In this document: positions 45,863-58,135 of the stretch, piece by piece | Position numbering within the stretch: position 1 is the first letter of the stretch | How the letters are laid out: each line of letters opens with the position of its first letter | Assembly: GCA_032622095.1 (NCBI GenBank) | Contig: CP136068.1 | Location: 6,115,314 to 6,179,313, forward strand | Origin: Siphonodentalium dalli | Lineage: Eukaryota; Mollusca; Scaphopoda; Gadilida; Siphonodentaliidae | Length of the DNA stretch: 64,000 nt | Direction: 5' to 3' | The notes under the pieces: generated by a model | Database searches by the model: none | Told to the model about the DNA's origin: nothing | Seen by the model: only the letters and a program-made list of their open reading frames with translations | Program-made: the position numbers and the translations under genes

Positions 45863-47516
45863 CAAGTCTGTACAAACATCACCGCTAAGAAGAACATGGA
45901 TCAATATATAAACTGTGTTCTTATGTTCGTTATTGATATATCTACAACGAAGTTACTCGTGCTGAAACCTGGTACAGTAATTTGCCAGATGTTCAGAATA
46001 TTTTGGTATTAAAGGCACGGGCGGTGTTCGTTGCAGAAATATTCATATGTGTTCAAATCGCCATCAACAGAAGGAATATTAATATTTAAATATATAGTTT
46101 TGTTCATATGCCAAACATAATCTGCGCGTAAATAGTATATTGTCAAGACCTACGATGGTGTACGTAAACAAGAACCTGCTCGTGTTACGGAAGTTTTGCT
46201 TCTGTTTACATAACACAGCGCAATTTTATTGCTTAATCACACATAAATGATATAAACGCTCTTTATTATTTCCATATCAGGGAAACAGTAGCAAATAACG
46301 CTCTTTATGTTTACCATATCCGGATCTAAACAAAAGCCAGGTTGTTTTGCGTTTGTTGACAATAACATACTGTTTATGCCATATTTATGTCTATATTTTA
46401 CTATTCTTTATGTTTGTGGCGGTTTTTTTTACGGAGCTGAATATTTTAACAGCATACCCACGGCCAACGCCGCCCGCATCTTTAAATTTTAGTATATTGA
46501 ACTAATTTGACTGTTAAAAGTAATTCCACTGTTTAACTGACTATTCGAGAGTAATTAATGATGAAAATAAGAAAAAATACAGTCAATGTTGTCTCATGTT
46601 GATTATAGTTATTTACAAAATGTAACCCACTTGGAATGCCTTCAGTCCATTTAAATTACAAATACATTGGGCATAGTAAAATCACTTTCAAAGTTCCAAG
46701 CTGCTTGGGTAGTCCTCCTTTGTTCTGCGTACGTGAGTTGTTTGTACTTTGTTTTGAATCTGGTGAGTTATCCCTCGTGCACATGTTGTATGTATGCTGA
46801 GGTATTTTTGACACAATAATTAATTTGCAGATAGGTGGAACTACATGTTTATGCATGGTGAAGGGTGAGCACTCCGTCATTGTGAATTTATCCATTCACG
46901 TCTTGAACTCGGTGCAGTCAATCGACCTGGAAAAAAAAAACAAGTTGGTACTTGAAGTAATAGCCAACTTCATATCCATGTACGTGTATTGTAGTAATTG
47001 TACTCATATATGTCATACATGCTTTGTATCCAGTCGAAATGCTTCAACATTGTAGACATAATTATGTAGACGTTTGAAAATCACGCGGTCATGATTATTC
47101 TTCAGTATATCTAACAACAATACAGAACAATTATCATAGATATGGTGAAGTACAGCTGGACATCAAACATGTACATGTACTGTGTACATACTTGGGCTGC
47201 AGGGGGATACCACCAAACTGATCGTATCTACAGTACAAAAACAAGACAGCCTGTTTTCAATTTAACACACCGATGTGAGTAAACGCTCTTTATTTTGACC
47301 ATATCAGGGACATCAGTAACAGGAACGCTCTTTATTATTTGATGATGAATACAATTCAGGCTCAGAGTTCTATTGTGTAGATTCCATAACTTGAATAATT
47401 ATATAATTTGGGGTCTATACAACGTCCTTAAAATGTGCCATATATTTATCGACTTCATGTACAATCATGTATGTTGATCCCGGAGATGATCATTTTCAAA
47501 AATATCACTGTCAATC
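45863..47516. other. AT-rich spacer with a recurring short motif
   Basis: ACGCTCTTTATT with a following CCATATC-GG block appears at 46256, 46299, 47284 and 47327, and also at 34528. It may be a terminal motif of an unrecognised family. Open frames up to 79 codons (46656-46895, 46825-47055) overlap on opposite strands and are not called. Confidence 0.4.
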
Positions 47517-47803
47517 TACAGTAACGCCCTAATTAATCGACTCCATAACCACAGCAGAATTATGGGTAATTTTTTCAGGATTTAGTCGGAAATATGGCTG
47601 GTTGCCATTCATCGGAAAGCTCTCGGGGAGAGTTTTCCGATGAATGGCAACAAGCCATATTTCCGACTAAATCCTGAAAAATTACCCATAATTCTGCTGA
47701 GAGCTTTCCGATGAATGTCAACAAGCCATATTTCCGACTAAATCCTGAAAAATTACCCATAATTATGCTGTGGTTATGAAGTCGATTAATTAGATCATTA
47801 CTG
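47517..47803. mobile_element. Foldback MITE family H with a triplicated arm segment
   Basis: The left end TA-CAGTAACGCCCTAATTAAT and right end GTCGATTAATTAGATCATTACTG-like sequence are present. The inner arm segment (GAGAGCTTTCCGATGAA through ATTACCCATAATT) occurs once forward and twice in the inverse orientation (about 47631-47697 and 47698-47764). The right TA is lost. Confidence 0.85.
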
Positions 47804-48139
47804 AATATATCAATTTGAAGGAAAACAACGATTATTCTTAAAAATCAACGTATTCTATATAGTACTGTAACAACATGCATCTGTTCACCCTCACAATATG
47901 AGAGATACGATAACATAGTATACGATAAATAAAACAGTTTTAATTGTACATGTATATTTAAATTTCTTGACAATCATTGCAGGACTATTGTTTTGGAGGA
48001 AAAGTCACCATAACACAACATAATGTGCACGACCAAATCATTCGGTATCTAGACAATAATTACGTTTTACATGCATTTCGTATCAAGAGTAGATAAAGTA
48101 GATAAGTCAACGATGCTTTATAAAACTCCGTGCGCAGCT

Positions 48140-48493
48140 TTAACCCTTTACCCAACAAACCGGCCAAAACCGGCCAAATAAAGCTTCAACAGCCTAAAAT
48201 ATCTTCGGTCTGTCTCAATAGAACCATACAAATATGGATATCATTGGAACCGGCTCCTTGACCACATTGTGATAGTTACAGTTATGCCCTGTGCCAATGC
48301 ATTCTCTTATATATGCGAGTCGACCATAGGTCGCCTCGCATATATAAGAGAATGCATTGGCCTAACAAAAATAATCTTTTTTTAACACTTTTTACCATTT
48401 TTTCTTACATTCTTTAACAATATGACCTATGGTCGACTCGCATATATAAGAGAATGCATTGGCACAGGGCCGTTCTGTTGGGTAAAGGGTTAA
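48140..48493 (-). mobile_element. MITE family G, copy 3, with a partly deleted second palindrome
   Basis: TTAA-CCCTTTACCCAACA at the left and TGTTGGGTAAAGGG-TTAA at the right. The first palindrome is complete. The second has lost its left arm, leaving only ATGACCTATGGTCGACTCGC and the remaining arm. 354 bp. Confidence 0.9.
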
Positions 48494-48779
48494 TCTGCAT
48501 TTCCTGCTTTTACCAATCTGGTGCCAAATTTGACGTGCACCTTTAATACATGTACACATGTGCACTTACTTTCGCTATATGCGTCGGATCACCGGCGACC
48601 AAGTTGGAAGAGGTCGGGTAGGTTATAAAGAGTGTTGACCGTTCCGGCGTTACGTTTCTGGAAATCTGGCTGCCTTCCACTGGTTGCTATTCCGAATATC
48701 CGAACCGCCAAATCAGCGATTTCCTGGAATATATAAACTTTTAATTTACTTTAAACATTATTATGTTATTGCCCCGCGA
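48494..48779. other. Short spacer, nothing recognised
   Basis: No repeat or gene recognised between G3 and the next dispersed repeat. Confidence 0.4.
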
Positions 48780-49105
48780 CATTCAGACATTCCGTCATTC
48801 CGTCGGAGGACTATAGTAATGACATTCGTCCGTCGGGATCTCCGGAACTTTTGTCCGAGCCTGTATTCTTTCATTTTCTTGTCAATTGTTTTAAAACTTG
48901 GAGCACTGGGACCTTGAGTTCGGTCGGACTTATTTTGGCGGAGTTATTGCCCTTTTCGACATAGAATCGCACATCCTGGAACAAATCTTTTGTCCGAGAC
49001 TGTATTCCGTCATTTCAAAACTTGGCACAAATATCAACCAGCATGAGAACCTGCTCATATGCGATTTTGAGTTCAGTTTGAGTCATTTTGGCGGAGTTAT
49101 TGCCA
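48780..49105 (+). repeat. Dispersed repeat of the 'GGAGTTAT' type, plus-strand copy
   Basis: Two imperfect tandem halves, each with TTTTGTCCGAG-CTGTATTC, ATTTT-AAAACTTGG and GGCGGAGTTATTGCC. Related in reverse to 9985-10165. The overlapping frames of 77 and 81 codons are repeat-derived. Confidence 0.6.
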
Positions 49106-49224
49106 TTTTTCTACATAAACATGTTTTTTTTAAATTATTTTAGAGTTACTGACCTTTTCTCGACACATTGACGATTTACAACATATGTAGTTAATACTAG
49201 CAGGGTTACCCGGCGTTGCCCAGG

Positions 49225-49340
49225 TTAAAGTGGTGTGAAACCCTCTGCATAGAGTGGATATATGGTGGAAATAGAGGATACTCTTGTTCAAAGCGTTACA
49301 CATATCCTCATAAATTATATATCCAAATAGCATCACAAAA
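49225..49340 (-). mobile_element. Inverted E-element terminus
   Basis: TTAA-AGTGGTGTGAAACCCTCTGC followed by GGAAATAGAGGATACTCTTG and TTCAAAG, the inverse of the E right end for about 60 bp. No opposing end is found nearby. Confidence 0.55.
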
Positions 49341-49999
49341 CACGATTCTTACACACGGGATATAAGTGGTAGCTTACCTTGTCAGAGCGATTGTCATTTT
49401 GTGTATCGCGATTAATCCGTCCCACAAATAAAGAACTATTTATTTATTTAAACTGCGTATAATTCAGACGTTATAGCATGAACACCATAAACACATTAGT
49501 TCGCAAAAATAAAAGACGACAATTGGGTTTTACATAGAGATGTATCAATCAATCTAGTGGGTATTTTGGTGACACCTGGTTATTATATCTCCATGAAGAT
49601 ACAGATGTTTTAAAGAAATGTCCAGGTGCTCCTCTGTTCATTGTGCTATATACTGACTAATTATTATCAGTTTAAAAGAAATGTTGCTATGCGTTTATAT
49701 ATATCAGCTACATGTGCCCGACACAGAGCGAGATTTTGAGTTGTTTATGTTAGGCGATGGGTCTGTTCTATAACATGAACGATATCCTCTGTATATTGGG
49801 CAGATATAACATTGTAAGATGCCAGTATTTGAGGATTCTGAAAAGTCATGTGCCACTGACTCCGTTTTCTTTTATCTCAGAAGAAATTATATTTGACGGC
49901 ACACTGTGACCACTATTGTTGAACAGGCCTTCTATACATGTTCATATCTCTTGTAACTTTTTTGTGGAAACTCAATTGTGTTATAATATTAACATGAGT
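49341..49999. other. AT-rich spacer, nothing recognised
   Basis: No open frame of note and no repeat unit recognised. Confidence 0.4.
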
Positions 50000-52070
50000 T
50001 ATAATAATATTTTAACATGCATCATTATCTTCCTCGTAAAAAGTTACCACTGTTAGAACGCCTTGGTGCCATCTCGATTTACCCCGTGAAGTTATATATA
50101 GAACATATACAGACAAACATATATTTGCAAATATATCTAGGCACTAAATGTGACGTTTTTTAGCACGCACGATTTGATTCATCGTCTCATTTGAGAAGAA
50201 CGTGTGTATGAATTAATTGGCACTAAACATATTTCTATCAGTTGTGGTGATCCGCCCGTCCCTATTTCGGACTCAAGCGGCGCCACATATGACATCATTA
50301 AACCACAAACTTGGACACATTATGGAGATGAATATATATAAAATTGTTGAAAATTGGCAAATATACAAATTCGTATAAAGTTTAGGGCCCCCCATATCTC
50401 TCACCCAAACGGCACCAATTTGGCGTATTTAAACCACACGATTAGATTCCTCGTATCACGGAGAAGAATATGTATTACTCTGGTGGAAATCGGCGCTAAA
50501 CATATTGTTTATCCATGTCTGTGTCTCTCTCACCCTATGTGGACCCCTCTCGAATGGCACCACCTTTTACATCTTTAAGCCACACAATTAGACTCCTGAT
50601 ATCATGGATATAAATATGTATAAGTTTGGTGCTAATCGGCGACAAAACAATTTTTTTTATAAAATTTAGTGACTCGAATGACGCCACTTTTGACAGCTTT
50701 AAGCCACCCCATTAGACTCCTCATACCGGGTGGATGATTGTGTATAAGTTTTTGTATAAAATTGGCGAGTATACAAATTCGTATAAAATTAGAGCCCCCA
50801 TATCTCTCATCCAAATGGCACCAATTTGGCGTATCAAAACCACACGATTAGGTTTCTGGTATCACGAAGAATATCGTCAATATGGTGGAAATCAGCGCTA
50901 AACATATTGTTCATCTTGTTTGTGTTCCTCTCACCCTCTAAGCATCCTGACTCGAATGGCCCCACTTAGCTTGTGACATCCTTAAACCACACAATTGGAC
51001 ACCTGATATCATTGAGATGATTATTGATAAGTTTGGTAAACCAATTTTGATCAAATTTAGTGCCAATTAAACCCATCTTTTACCCAAACAGCACCAACAT
51101 GGCGTCTTTAAATCACACGATCAGACTCCTCGTATTATGGATAAGAATGCGTATCACTTTGGTAGAAATTAGCGCTAAAATGATTGCGTATCAATTTTGG
51201 TGCCCCTCTTCCTTTCAGTTCAACCCTGACTCGAATGACACCACTTTTGACAGATTTAAGCCACACCATTAGACTCCTCATACCATAGGATGATATTGCT
51301 GATGATATAAGTTGTGTGGCAATCGGCGACTAAACCCATTCTTATCAAATTGAGTGCCCCTCCCGCAATCTGTTATCGAAACGACAGCAATTTGGAGTCT
51401 TTAAATAGCACAATTATATTTATTGTATCACGGAAAAGAATATATATCAATTTGGTGGAAATCGGCGCTAAAATTAGTTTTATCAATTTTGGTGTCCCTC
51501 TCCCCTTCCGTGCATCCTGACGCGAATGGCGACAGGTTTGACATATTTAAACAGCACCATTAAATTTCTCATATCATGGGAATGATTATATAAAAGTTTC
51601 GTGGCAATCGGCGGCATACATTGTTTCTACCCCTCCCCCTTTTCTGCCACTGACAACGGCGTCAGTTTAGAAAATTCTAACCCGCACCATTATCTTTCTC
51701 GTAAAAAGTTACCCCTAGTAGACTGTTTGGTGCATCTGGATGGTCCCTTGGCGCTAAACTTAGTTTATCAATTTAGCTGCCCCTCTCCCCTTCCGTGCAT
51801 CCCTGACTCGAACGGCGCCACGCTTGACATATTTAAACCACACCATCAGATTCCTTATATCATGGGGATGATTATATATAAGTTTCGTGGCAATCAGTAA
51901 CACAAATTGTTTCCTGCCCCTCTCCCTTTCCTGCCCCTGACAACAACGTCGTCAATTTAGACAATCCTAACCCACACCATTATCTTTCTCGTAAAAAGAT
52001 ACCCCTAGTAGACACCTTTGGTGCCATCTAGATGGTCCCCTGTTGATTTATATAGAACACAGACAGACAG
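50000..52070. repeat. Old degenerate tandem array, period ~120-156 bp, ~13 units
   Basis: The theme CCACACCATTAGACTCCTC-ATATCATGG, then AAGTTTGGTGGAAATCGGCG, then CCTGACTCGAATGGC-CCAC recurs with starts near 50427, 50578, 50700, 50840, 50985, 51110, 51258, 51402, 51550, 51680, 51836 and 51970, plus a decayed unit near 50020. Both sequence and length vary, unlike the 50-bp satellite. Several 60-99 codon frames here are by-products. The CTCGTAAAAAGTTACC variant marks three units. Confidence 0.75.
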
Positions 52071-52419
52071 ACATACATTCGCAAATATAGATATAAAGAT
52101 GCACGCTGTGTTGTTGTAATCAATTCCACATTCAGTTTGTAGTATAGAGCTCTGAAACCCACAAATCCTTCAAACCTGCCACCTTCGTCGGGGGACATTT
52201 TGGTCAGCGACCTTTTATTTGTTGAGAACTGAATTAATGACAAAGGTGATTGAAAGACAAGCGATATTTACATAAAACTTGTAATTTGCTTTTTGAAATA
52301 TACAAATAAAAGTCCTTTGGTGGGAAGTTTTCAATTAGTACTTAAAGCTTCCCGTATTGTATACATTTCCAGTCGGACAACATGACCATTTAAGTGCAAA
52401 CATTTGACAGCATCTAGGA
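52071..52419. other. Short spacer
   Basis: No gene or repeat recognised. Confidence 0.35.
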
Positions 52420-52680
52420 AAACATCAGCGGTCAGAAATTCAGATGCTCGTAGCCCGTTTATATATAACCATGGGTATATGCGAGAAATACACACTCAAA
52501 ACACACTTCACAGTTTGGATCGATAAGCCTTGCCCTGTGTATTTTGATGTTGCGTTTTTTGACAATCAGTCTTCCGTATCATTTCTACAATACAATTATC
52601 GTCTTATACTTGCAGCACGACGTTACTTTCTGATCGCCACTGAAGCGTTTTCATTTAAAGGATGGGCAATATACATGTAA
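52420..52680 (+). mobile_element. Decayed D/C-family fragment, copy 3
   Basis: CAGCGGTCAG, GATGCTCGTAGCCCGTTTAT and ACCATGGGTATATGC match the left end of D/C copies 1 and 2. Homology fades after about 60 bp. Confidence 0.6.
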
Positions 52681-52789
52681 TGTCGCCGGTGCAGTGTATT
52701 CTCCGATAGAAAACAAATAGGCCCATGCCGAAAGCAGAAACTAAGTCGCGAGGGGCACCCCTGATTGAGTGTGGGATATATGCATGGCA

Positions 52790-54320
52790 CGCGGGACTTG
52801 GCTATAGGCTATAGGGTTTCGTTTGGGGTGGGTGGGGTCTCCACCTTGGAATTTCCAACTGCACCCCACCCCATTGAACAACACGAAACTCACAAGATGG
52901 CATAATTCAATTTGTAACCCTCCCCCGGGCTTTTATTTTCACCAAATGTTCCCTCACAGACTACTAGATGGTAGCTTATTCTAAATGGACCAGTAGTCTT
53001 GTGGCCACTAGCCATGCGGGGGGGGGGGGGGGGGGGGGGTGAAAAGGATGGTTCGGCCCAGTATGAGATTAAAAAATCCTAACATCTAGTAGTATAAAGC
53101 CAGATAAATTTACACCCCGATTTATTTTTACTTAAATTAACTAGCAAGTAATTACTGACAAGGGCACAGGACATACGGGTCGGACAATGGTTCGGACCGT
53201 TGTGAACCCATTTTGAAAATCTGAACATGAAAATTTGATAATCCTAGCATCTAGACTGGCCTCATGCTTTCCAATTCGTGTAAATTTTCAAACTGACACT
53301 CACCCTTAGGTTTGAAAATTGCCAACTGATGGCCATTTCAATCCATACTTTTGCAAATGAAATGGAAATATGCAAATGTTGATCTAAAAACAACAAATTC
53401 GTCAATAAAAAAATGTTGGAAAATCAAACTACGAGAACAATGTCAACCTAATTTTCGTGTGAATTTTCGAATTAATGTTGTATTAGGTTTGACTACAGTT
53501 TGGGTGGGGGGGGGGGGGGGGGGGGTTAAGACCCTGCTTATCCACCCATGTTGACACGTCCCTGCTTTGGTACTACATGCTAAGAGCGCGGTCTGGCATT
53601 CACTGAAGACGAGAAATCATCGATACTAAATTATGTTGAGTGGCACCCGGAGAAGAGCCATGCGGCTACATCCCCACCCCTGTCGGGGGGGGGGGGGATA
53701 GCCACCCCCGTCGGTGATATCTGCAATGGTCAACCCGGTAGCTAAAGTCCGGCACCCTTTCGGGGGATCGTATAGCCCCTGCGTCGGGTATATACTGGTG
53801 CCACCCCTGTTTGAAATCATATAGAAATTGTAAAGGAGAAGACCATGCACATTTGGAACATAAATCAGGGGAAAATGAGCTCTCATAACCACAAAACTAC
53901 ACTAAAGACATCCCAAACAAACCCAAATTGGATGCAGTCGCATGTAGTATATATATGATATCGTTATGTGGGCCACTTTATAGCATATACATACTTTTTC
54001 TAAAAACCCTTAAACCAACCCGACGTGCGATTTCCCTGCGCACCTGTTGTGCAAATTCTAGTATAAAACGTGCGTCTAATTCAGACAAAGTTCAAACAGT
54101 AAATATGACCAGACAAGACATAGAAACCGCTAATCTCATTATCAATCTAACAACGCCAGTCGAACACGATTACCTTTCAAAGTAATAACGCCGGACACCA
54201 GGTTACGGACAACCACAGGCACGCACACCATGGATAAATACACGGTCAAAAGAAAGGCGTTTTTTTTGTACGGTTATATCTGGCATATACCCATAGTTAT
54301 ATATAAACGGGCTACGAGCA
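52790..54320 (-). mobile_element. D/C-family repeats, copy 2 in opposite orientation
   Basis: The reverse complement of 53290-54320 runs parallel to 3560-4830 without the E insertion (empty TTAA at 54010-54013). Poly-G runs are G22 (53018-53039), G20 (53506-53525) and G13 (53685-53697). G20 is at the same place as C16 in copy 1. The part left of 53290 resembles 60690-61080. Frames at 53626-53892 and 53928-54185 are not credible genes: the first begins MVMRAH in the same place as the repeat frame at 4329. Confidence 0.7.
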
Positions 54321-55216
54321 TCTGACCGCTGATTTTTGGTCGACAAACAATAACATTCACACTAAACGCTTGTTTGAAAATAAAACGATCGCAACCATTT
54401 CTACGTATGTTTGGTCCGAAATTTCCAACTAATGATGTGTCAGGTATGCCGCATGCGTGACACGCGTTGTGGCGATTTAATATCATTCGCTATCTAACCG
54501 TGAACCGCGACTAAGTATCTTTCGCTATCCAATCGTGTGGTAATTGGCTGGAAATGTCATACTGTTGAACTTATGATGATCTTATGATAATGATGATGAC
54601 ACCCGGGATAACTAGGATAGTAACGGGCAGGGATGTAACGATATGGTGTGGGGTATGTCTCCCCCCAAAGAGGACCATAATTTCCAATAGTAAGAAATTA
54701 CATGACTCAAATTCCAATAGATGTTCTTATACTTGTAGATTATTAATCAGATTATTTAAATCTGTCCTGCAAAGTAACAATGTATTGTAAATATTACAAG
54801 TTAATACACAGTCATTTGAGTAAATACATTCCATTAATGCTCATTACCTGAACACATATATGCATTTGAAAGCAAAGCATTTCCTTCATGTTCAGACTGG
54901 TATGTTTTACCAACCATATATTCATGAAAACGTCCATACTTGTCTGAGTATAACAATCATTATACAAATATAACAATAATTTAGCATGCATGTTACCAGA
55001 GTGTGAGTTATAACTTGTGACTTCTTGGAATTTGAATACATGTATTGAAACTCGAATTCGTTCCTCAACCATATTCTGATTATTACCACGTATAATGTAC
55101 TGCATGCTCAGTACACTCAATACATAACACATGGATCAATACTATGTCATGCTTGTTACTAGTGTCTTTATTTACACAGTCCAACTCTTAGAAAGTTAAT
55201 ATAGAAACCCAAATTA
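54321..55216. other. AT-rich spacer, no gene supported
   Basis: The frame 54812-55132 (minus, 106 codons) has no recognisable domain. I would not call it without transcript support. Confidence 0.4.
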
Positions 55217-55704
55217 TTAAAGGTACTCAACCCGATAAAACTCCTCTCAATTACTATTTCAATGGCTTCGGGGGTCAAAAATATTTGATTCGAGTCGAGG
55301 AAGTCACCCATCAAAGCTCAGATTTGTTAGATATCGATTTTAGAAATCTATTATTTTTCATTATCGGGAATTCTTTCTGGCCCAGAAGATAGTACAAAAT
55401 TCGTTATTATTACCCACTTGATTATAGAGTTATCCATCCTTGTCTGTTTGAATAGAATTTTGGCGTAAAATCTCGAGCATATTACCAAATTGACGGCAGT
55501 TATAAGTACTCATCTCGAGAACATAAGAATTTTCAAAAATCAATATCTAATGACTCTGAGCTTTGTTTGATGGGTTCCTCGACTCGAATCAAATATTTTT
55601 TACCCCCAAAGCCAAAGAAATAGTAATATAGGACCCTCTGATCGGATTGTTGTTGTTGGAATCTGTTGAGATGGGGACCCTCTTTACGGGTTGAGTACCT
55701 TTAA
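55217..55704. mobile_element. TTAA-flanked MITE family F, copy 6, expanded
   Basis: TTAA-AGGTACTCAACCCGATAA at the left and CGGGTTGAGTACCT-TTAA at the right. Longer than the others (488 bp). The interior has head-to-head halves: a GGGTTCCTCGACTCGAATCA block and its inverse GATTCGAGTCGAGGAAG both occur, so the copy is largely palindromic. Confidence 0.8.
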
Positions 55705-55849
55705 GCCATTATAATTTTGCAATACTCAAAACCAAATCTTACATAGTTGGAAATTGTATTAGACCAAATAATATTATATATTTGGACATGTTATGGTTTC
55801 ACCCCCAGTTGGAACCTCCTATCAACGTCCCTGGTAATGGGATGACTAT

Positions 55850-57215
55850 AGCGATAACGCTGATGAAGATGGTGATGCATATGATGCTGATGACGTCGTT
55901 AACCCTTTACCCAACAGAAGGGCCCTGTGCCAATGCATTCTCTTATATATGCGAGTCGACCATAGGTCGCCTCGCATATATAAGAGAATGCATTGGCTTA
56001 ACACATTAAAAATTATAAAATTGTTAAAGAATGTAAGAAAAAATGGTAAAAAGTGTTTTTTAGGCCAATGCATTCTCTTATATATGCGAGGCGACCTATG
56101 GTCGACTCGCATATATAAGAGAATGCATTGGCACAGGGCATAACTGTAACCATCACAATGTGGTCAAGGAGCCGATTCCAATGATATCCATATTTGTATG
56201 GTTCTATTGAGACAGACCGAAGATATTTTAGGCTGTTGAAGCTTTATTTGGCCGGTTTTGGCCGGTTTGTTGGGTAAAGGGTTAATGATGATAATATAAT
56301 GTTGATGATGACGATGGTAATGATAATATAATATTTATGATGACGATGATACTGACTATGATGATGAAGATGTTGATGATGATAACGATAATGACTAATG
56401 AAGATGATGATGGCGATGACGATAATGACTATGGTGATGATGCTGTTGATACACGACGATGACGATGATAATTTTACTATGGTGAAGATGATGATGACGA
56501 GGACGAGGACGAGGATAATGATGATGATGATTATGATTAAGATGATAGTGGTAATGATGACGATGATTATGATGACAACGACATGGATGATGCTGACGAT
56601 GATTATGATGACGTTGATCACGATGATGATGGAAATGATGGCACTGATGATGACGATGACAATAATGATGACACCCGCGATAAATGGGATGGCAACGGGA
56701 TGACTGTAGCGACAAAGACGACGAACATGACTATGGTGATGATTACGATGTTGATGATTACAATATATTGATGTTGATGGTGACAATAATACTGACTTAG
56801 ATAATTATGATGTTGATGATAATTATGATGACGATGATAAAAACTGTGATGATGATGATGTTGCTGATTATGATGACGATGATAATGACTGTGATGATGA
56901 TTATGATGACGATGATTATGATGTTGATGATGATTATGATGACGATGATAATGACTGTGATGATGATGATGTTGATACATGACGGTGACGACGTTAAGTT
57001 GATAACTTAACTTGGACGACGATGATGAATAGGATGACAATGATGATGATGGTGATAACGATAGTGGTAACGATGTTGATGAGTATGATGATGTTGATGA
57101 TGATTATGATGATTGTGATGATGTTGATGACGGTGTTGATGGTGATGATGCCGGTGATGATGATGTTGGTGATGGTGACGAAGACAATGATGATGCCGAC
57201 GACGACGATCGACAC
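55850..57215. repeat. Imperfect GAT/ATG microsatellite, split by G4
   Basis: Long stretches of GATGATGAC-, GATGTTGAT- and GATAATGAC-type trinucleotides from about 56286 to 57200, with a short leading part at 55855-55898. Strongly purine/T biased. It generates Asp- and Met-rich frames on the plus strand and His/Ile-rich ones on the minus strand in every phase. These are composition artefacts. Confidence 0.9.
55899..56285 (+). mobile_element. MITE family G, copy 4, inserted in the GAT repeat
   Basis: TTAA-CCCTTTACCCAACAGAAG at the left and TGTTGGGTAAAGGG-TTAA at the right, 387 bp. GAT-type repeat lies on both sides. Two complete palindromes, about 55929-55997 and 56074-56133. The spacer lacks about 13 bases of the A-rich run seen in G5. 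Confidence 0.9.
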
Positions 57216-58063
57216 TTAGGAACCACGACTCCACGACCACGGCCATACCAATACTTCGTACATGTATGTAGCTCTGTATGTACGTTTTAACTTTGTATTT
57301 CATAACAATTATGATTGAACGAGCTACAGCAATTCTACGCAAGTTTTGGGCACCCCTGTAACCACGCCCGTAGTCCGTACACGTACTTTTCTTTCATGCG
57401 TGGAGAGTCCCGATCCTGATGGTGAGAATTCCGATCTTGACTCGTATGCGCCTGTGGGTAGAGACACCGCTTCCGTTATCAGAATGACGAACAGGACATA
57501 CTGCACTGTGTGGAACAAACTCATGTCGTCTGCAATAGAAAACAAAATAAGATGGGATGTCCCTTTCCCACCCAACATACACTGCACCAAATTTGGAATT
57601 AAATTTGACTTAAACGTCAAATATTTTCCGTTAAATGTCTCGATTTACGGCATATATGAATCACGATAGTTTCCATACATTTGAAATATACGAGAAATTT
57701 ACGGACACGTATCGTTCCATATTTACGTGGAAATGACGTGCTCTTAAATCCCACGTATATTTCAGGGCCGCAGTGACAACGCAGTATAAAGAGTGTGAAT
57801 CTGGTAAGACGTGTCGATGACAAAGAGTAGATTTGATAGTTCCAATATGGGCTTATTTGTGATAAAATAGACCCTATTTCACTTGAACATACCGGGTTTT
57901 TAGGTCCATATAGAACGTATAATGTGGTTAAATAATGCCAAATATAACTTTGTTTTCGCTCATTAAATAAGCCCGTTATGTGAATATTATCACGAGAACA
58001 AAGGCTCTCACATCTGCAACATGACGCGGCGACTTTTCCGTAAGAGATACATACCGAGTGAGA
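57216..58063. other. Spacer with an unsupported 107-codon frame
   Basis: The frame at 57346-57669 (plus) has balanced composition, but an almost equally long frame lies opposite (57324-57620, minus) and no domain is recognised. No splice or polyadenylation signals make a case for either. Confidence 0.35.
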
Positions 58064-58135
58064 GGGCATTCGGAAACATAACGTGCGAGGGTGCCACAGC
58101 GTCGGATACTCCGAGTACGTTATGTGCCGAATGCC
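58064..58135. repeat. Stem-loop, ~21-bp arms
   Basis: GGGCATTCGG-AACATAACGT pairs with ACGTTATGT-GCCGAATGCCC, with one bulged base on each side and a loop of about 30 nt. It may be a small foldback element. Confidence 0.7.

Noticed and set aside
56244-57342. Long His-, Ile-, Asp- and Met-rich frames
   Set aside because: Products of the GAT trinucleotide repeat, open in several phases on both strands.
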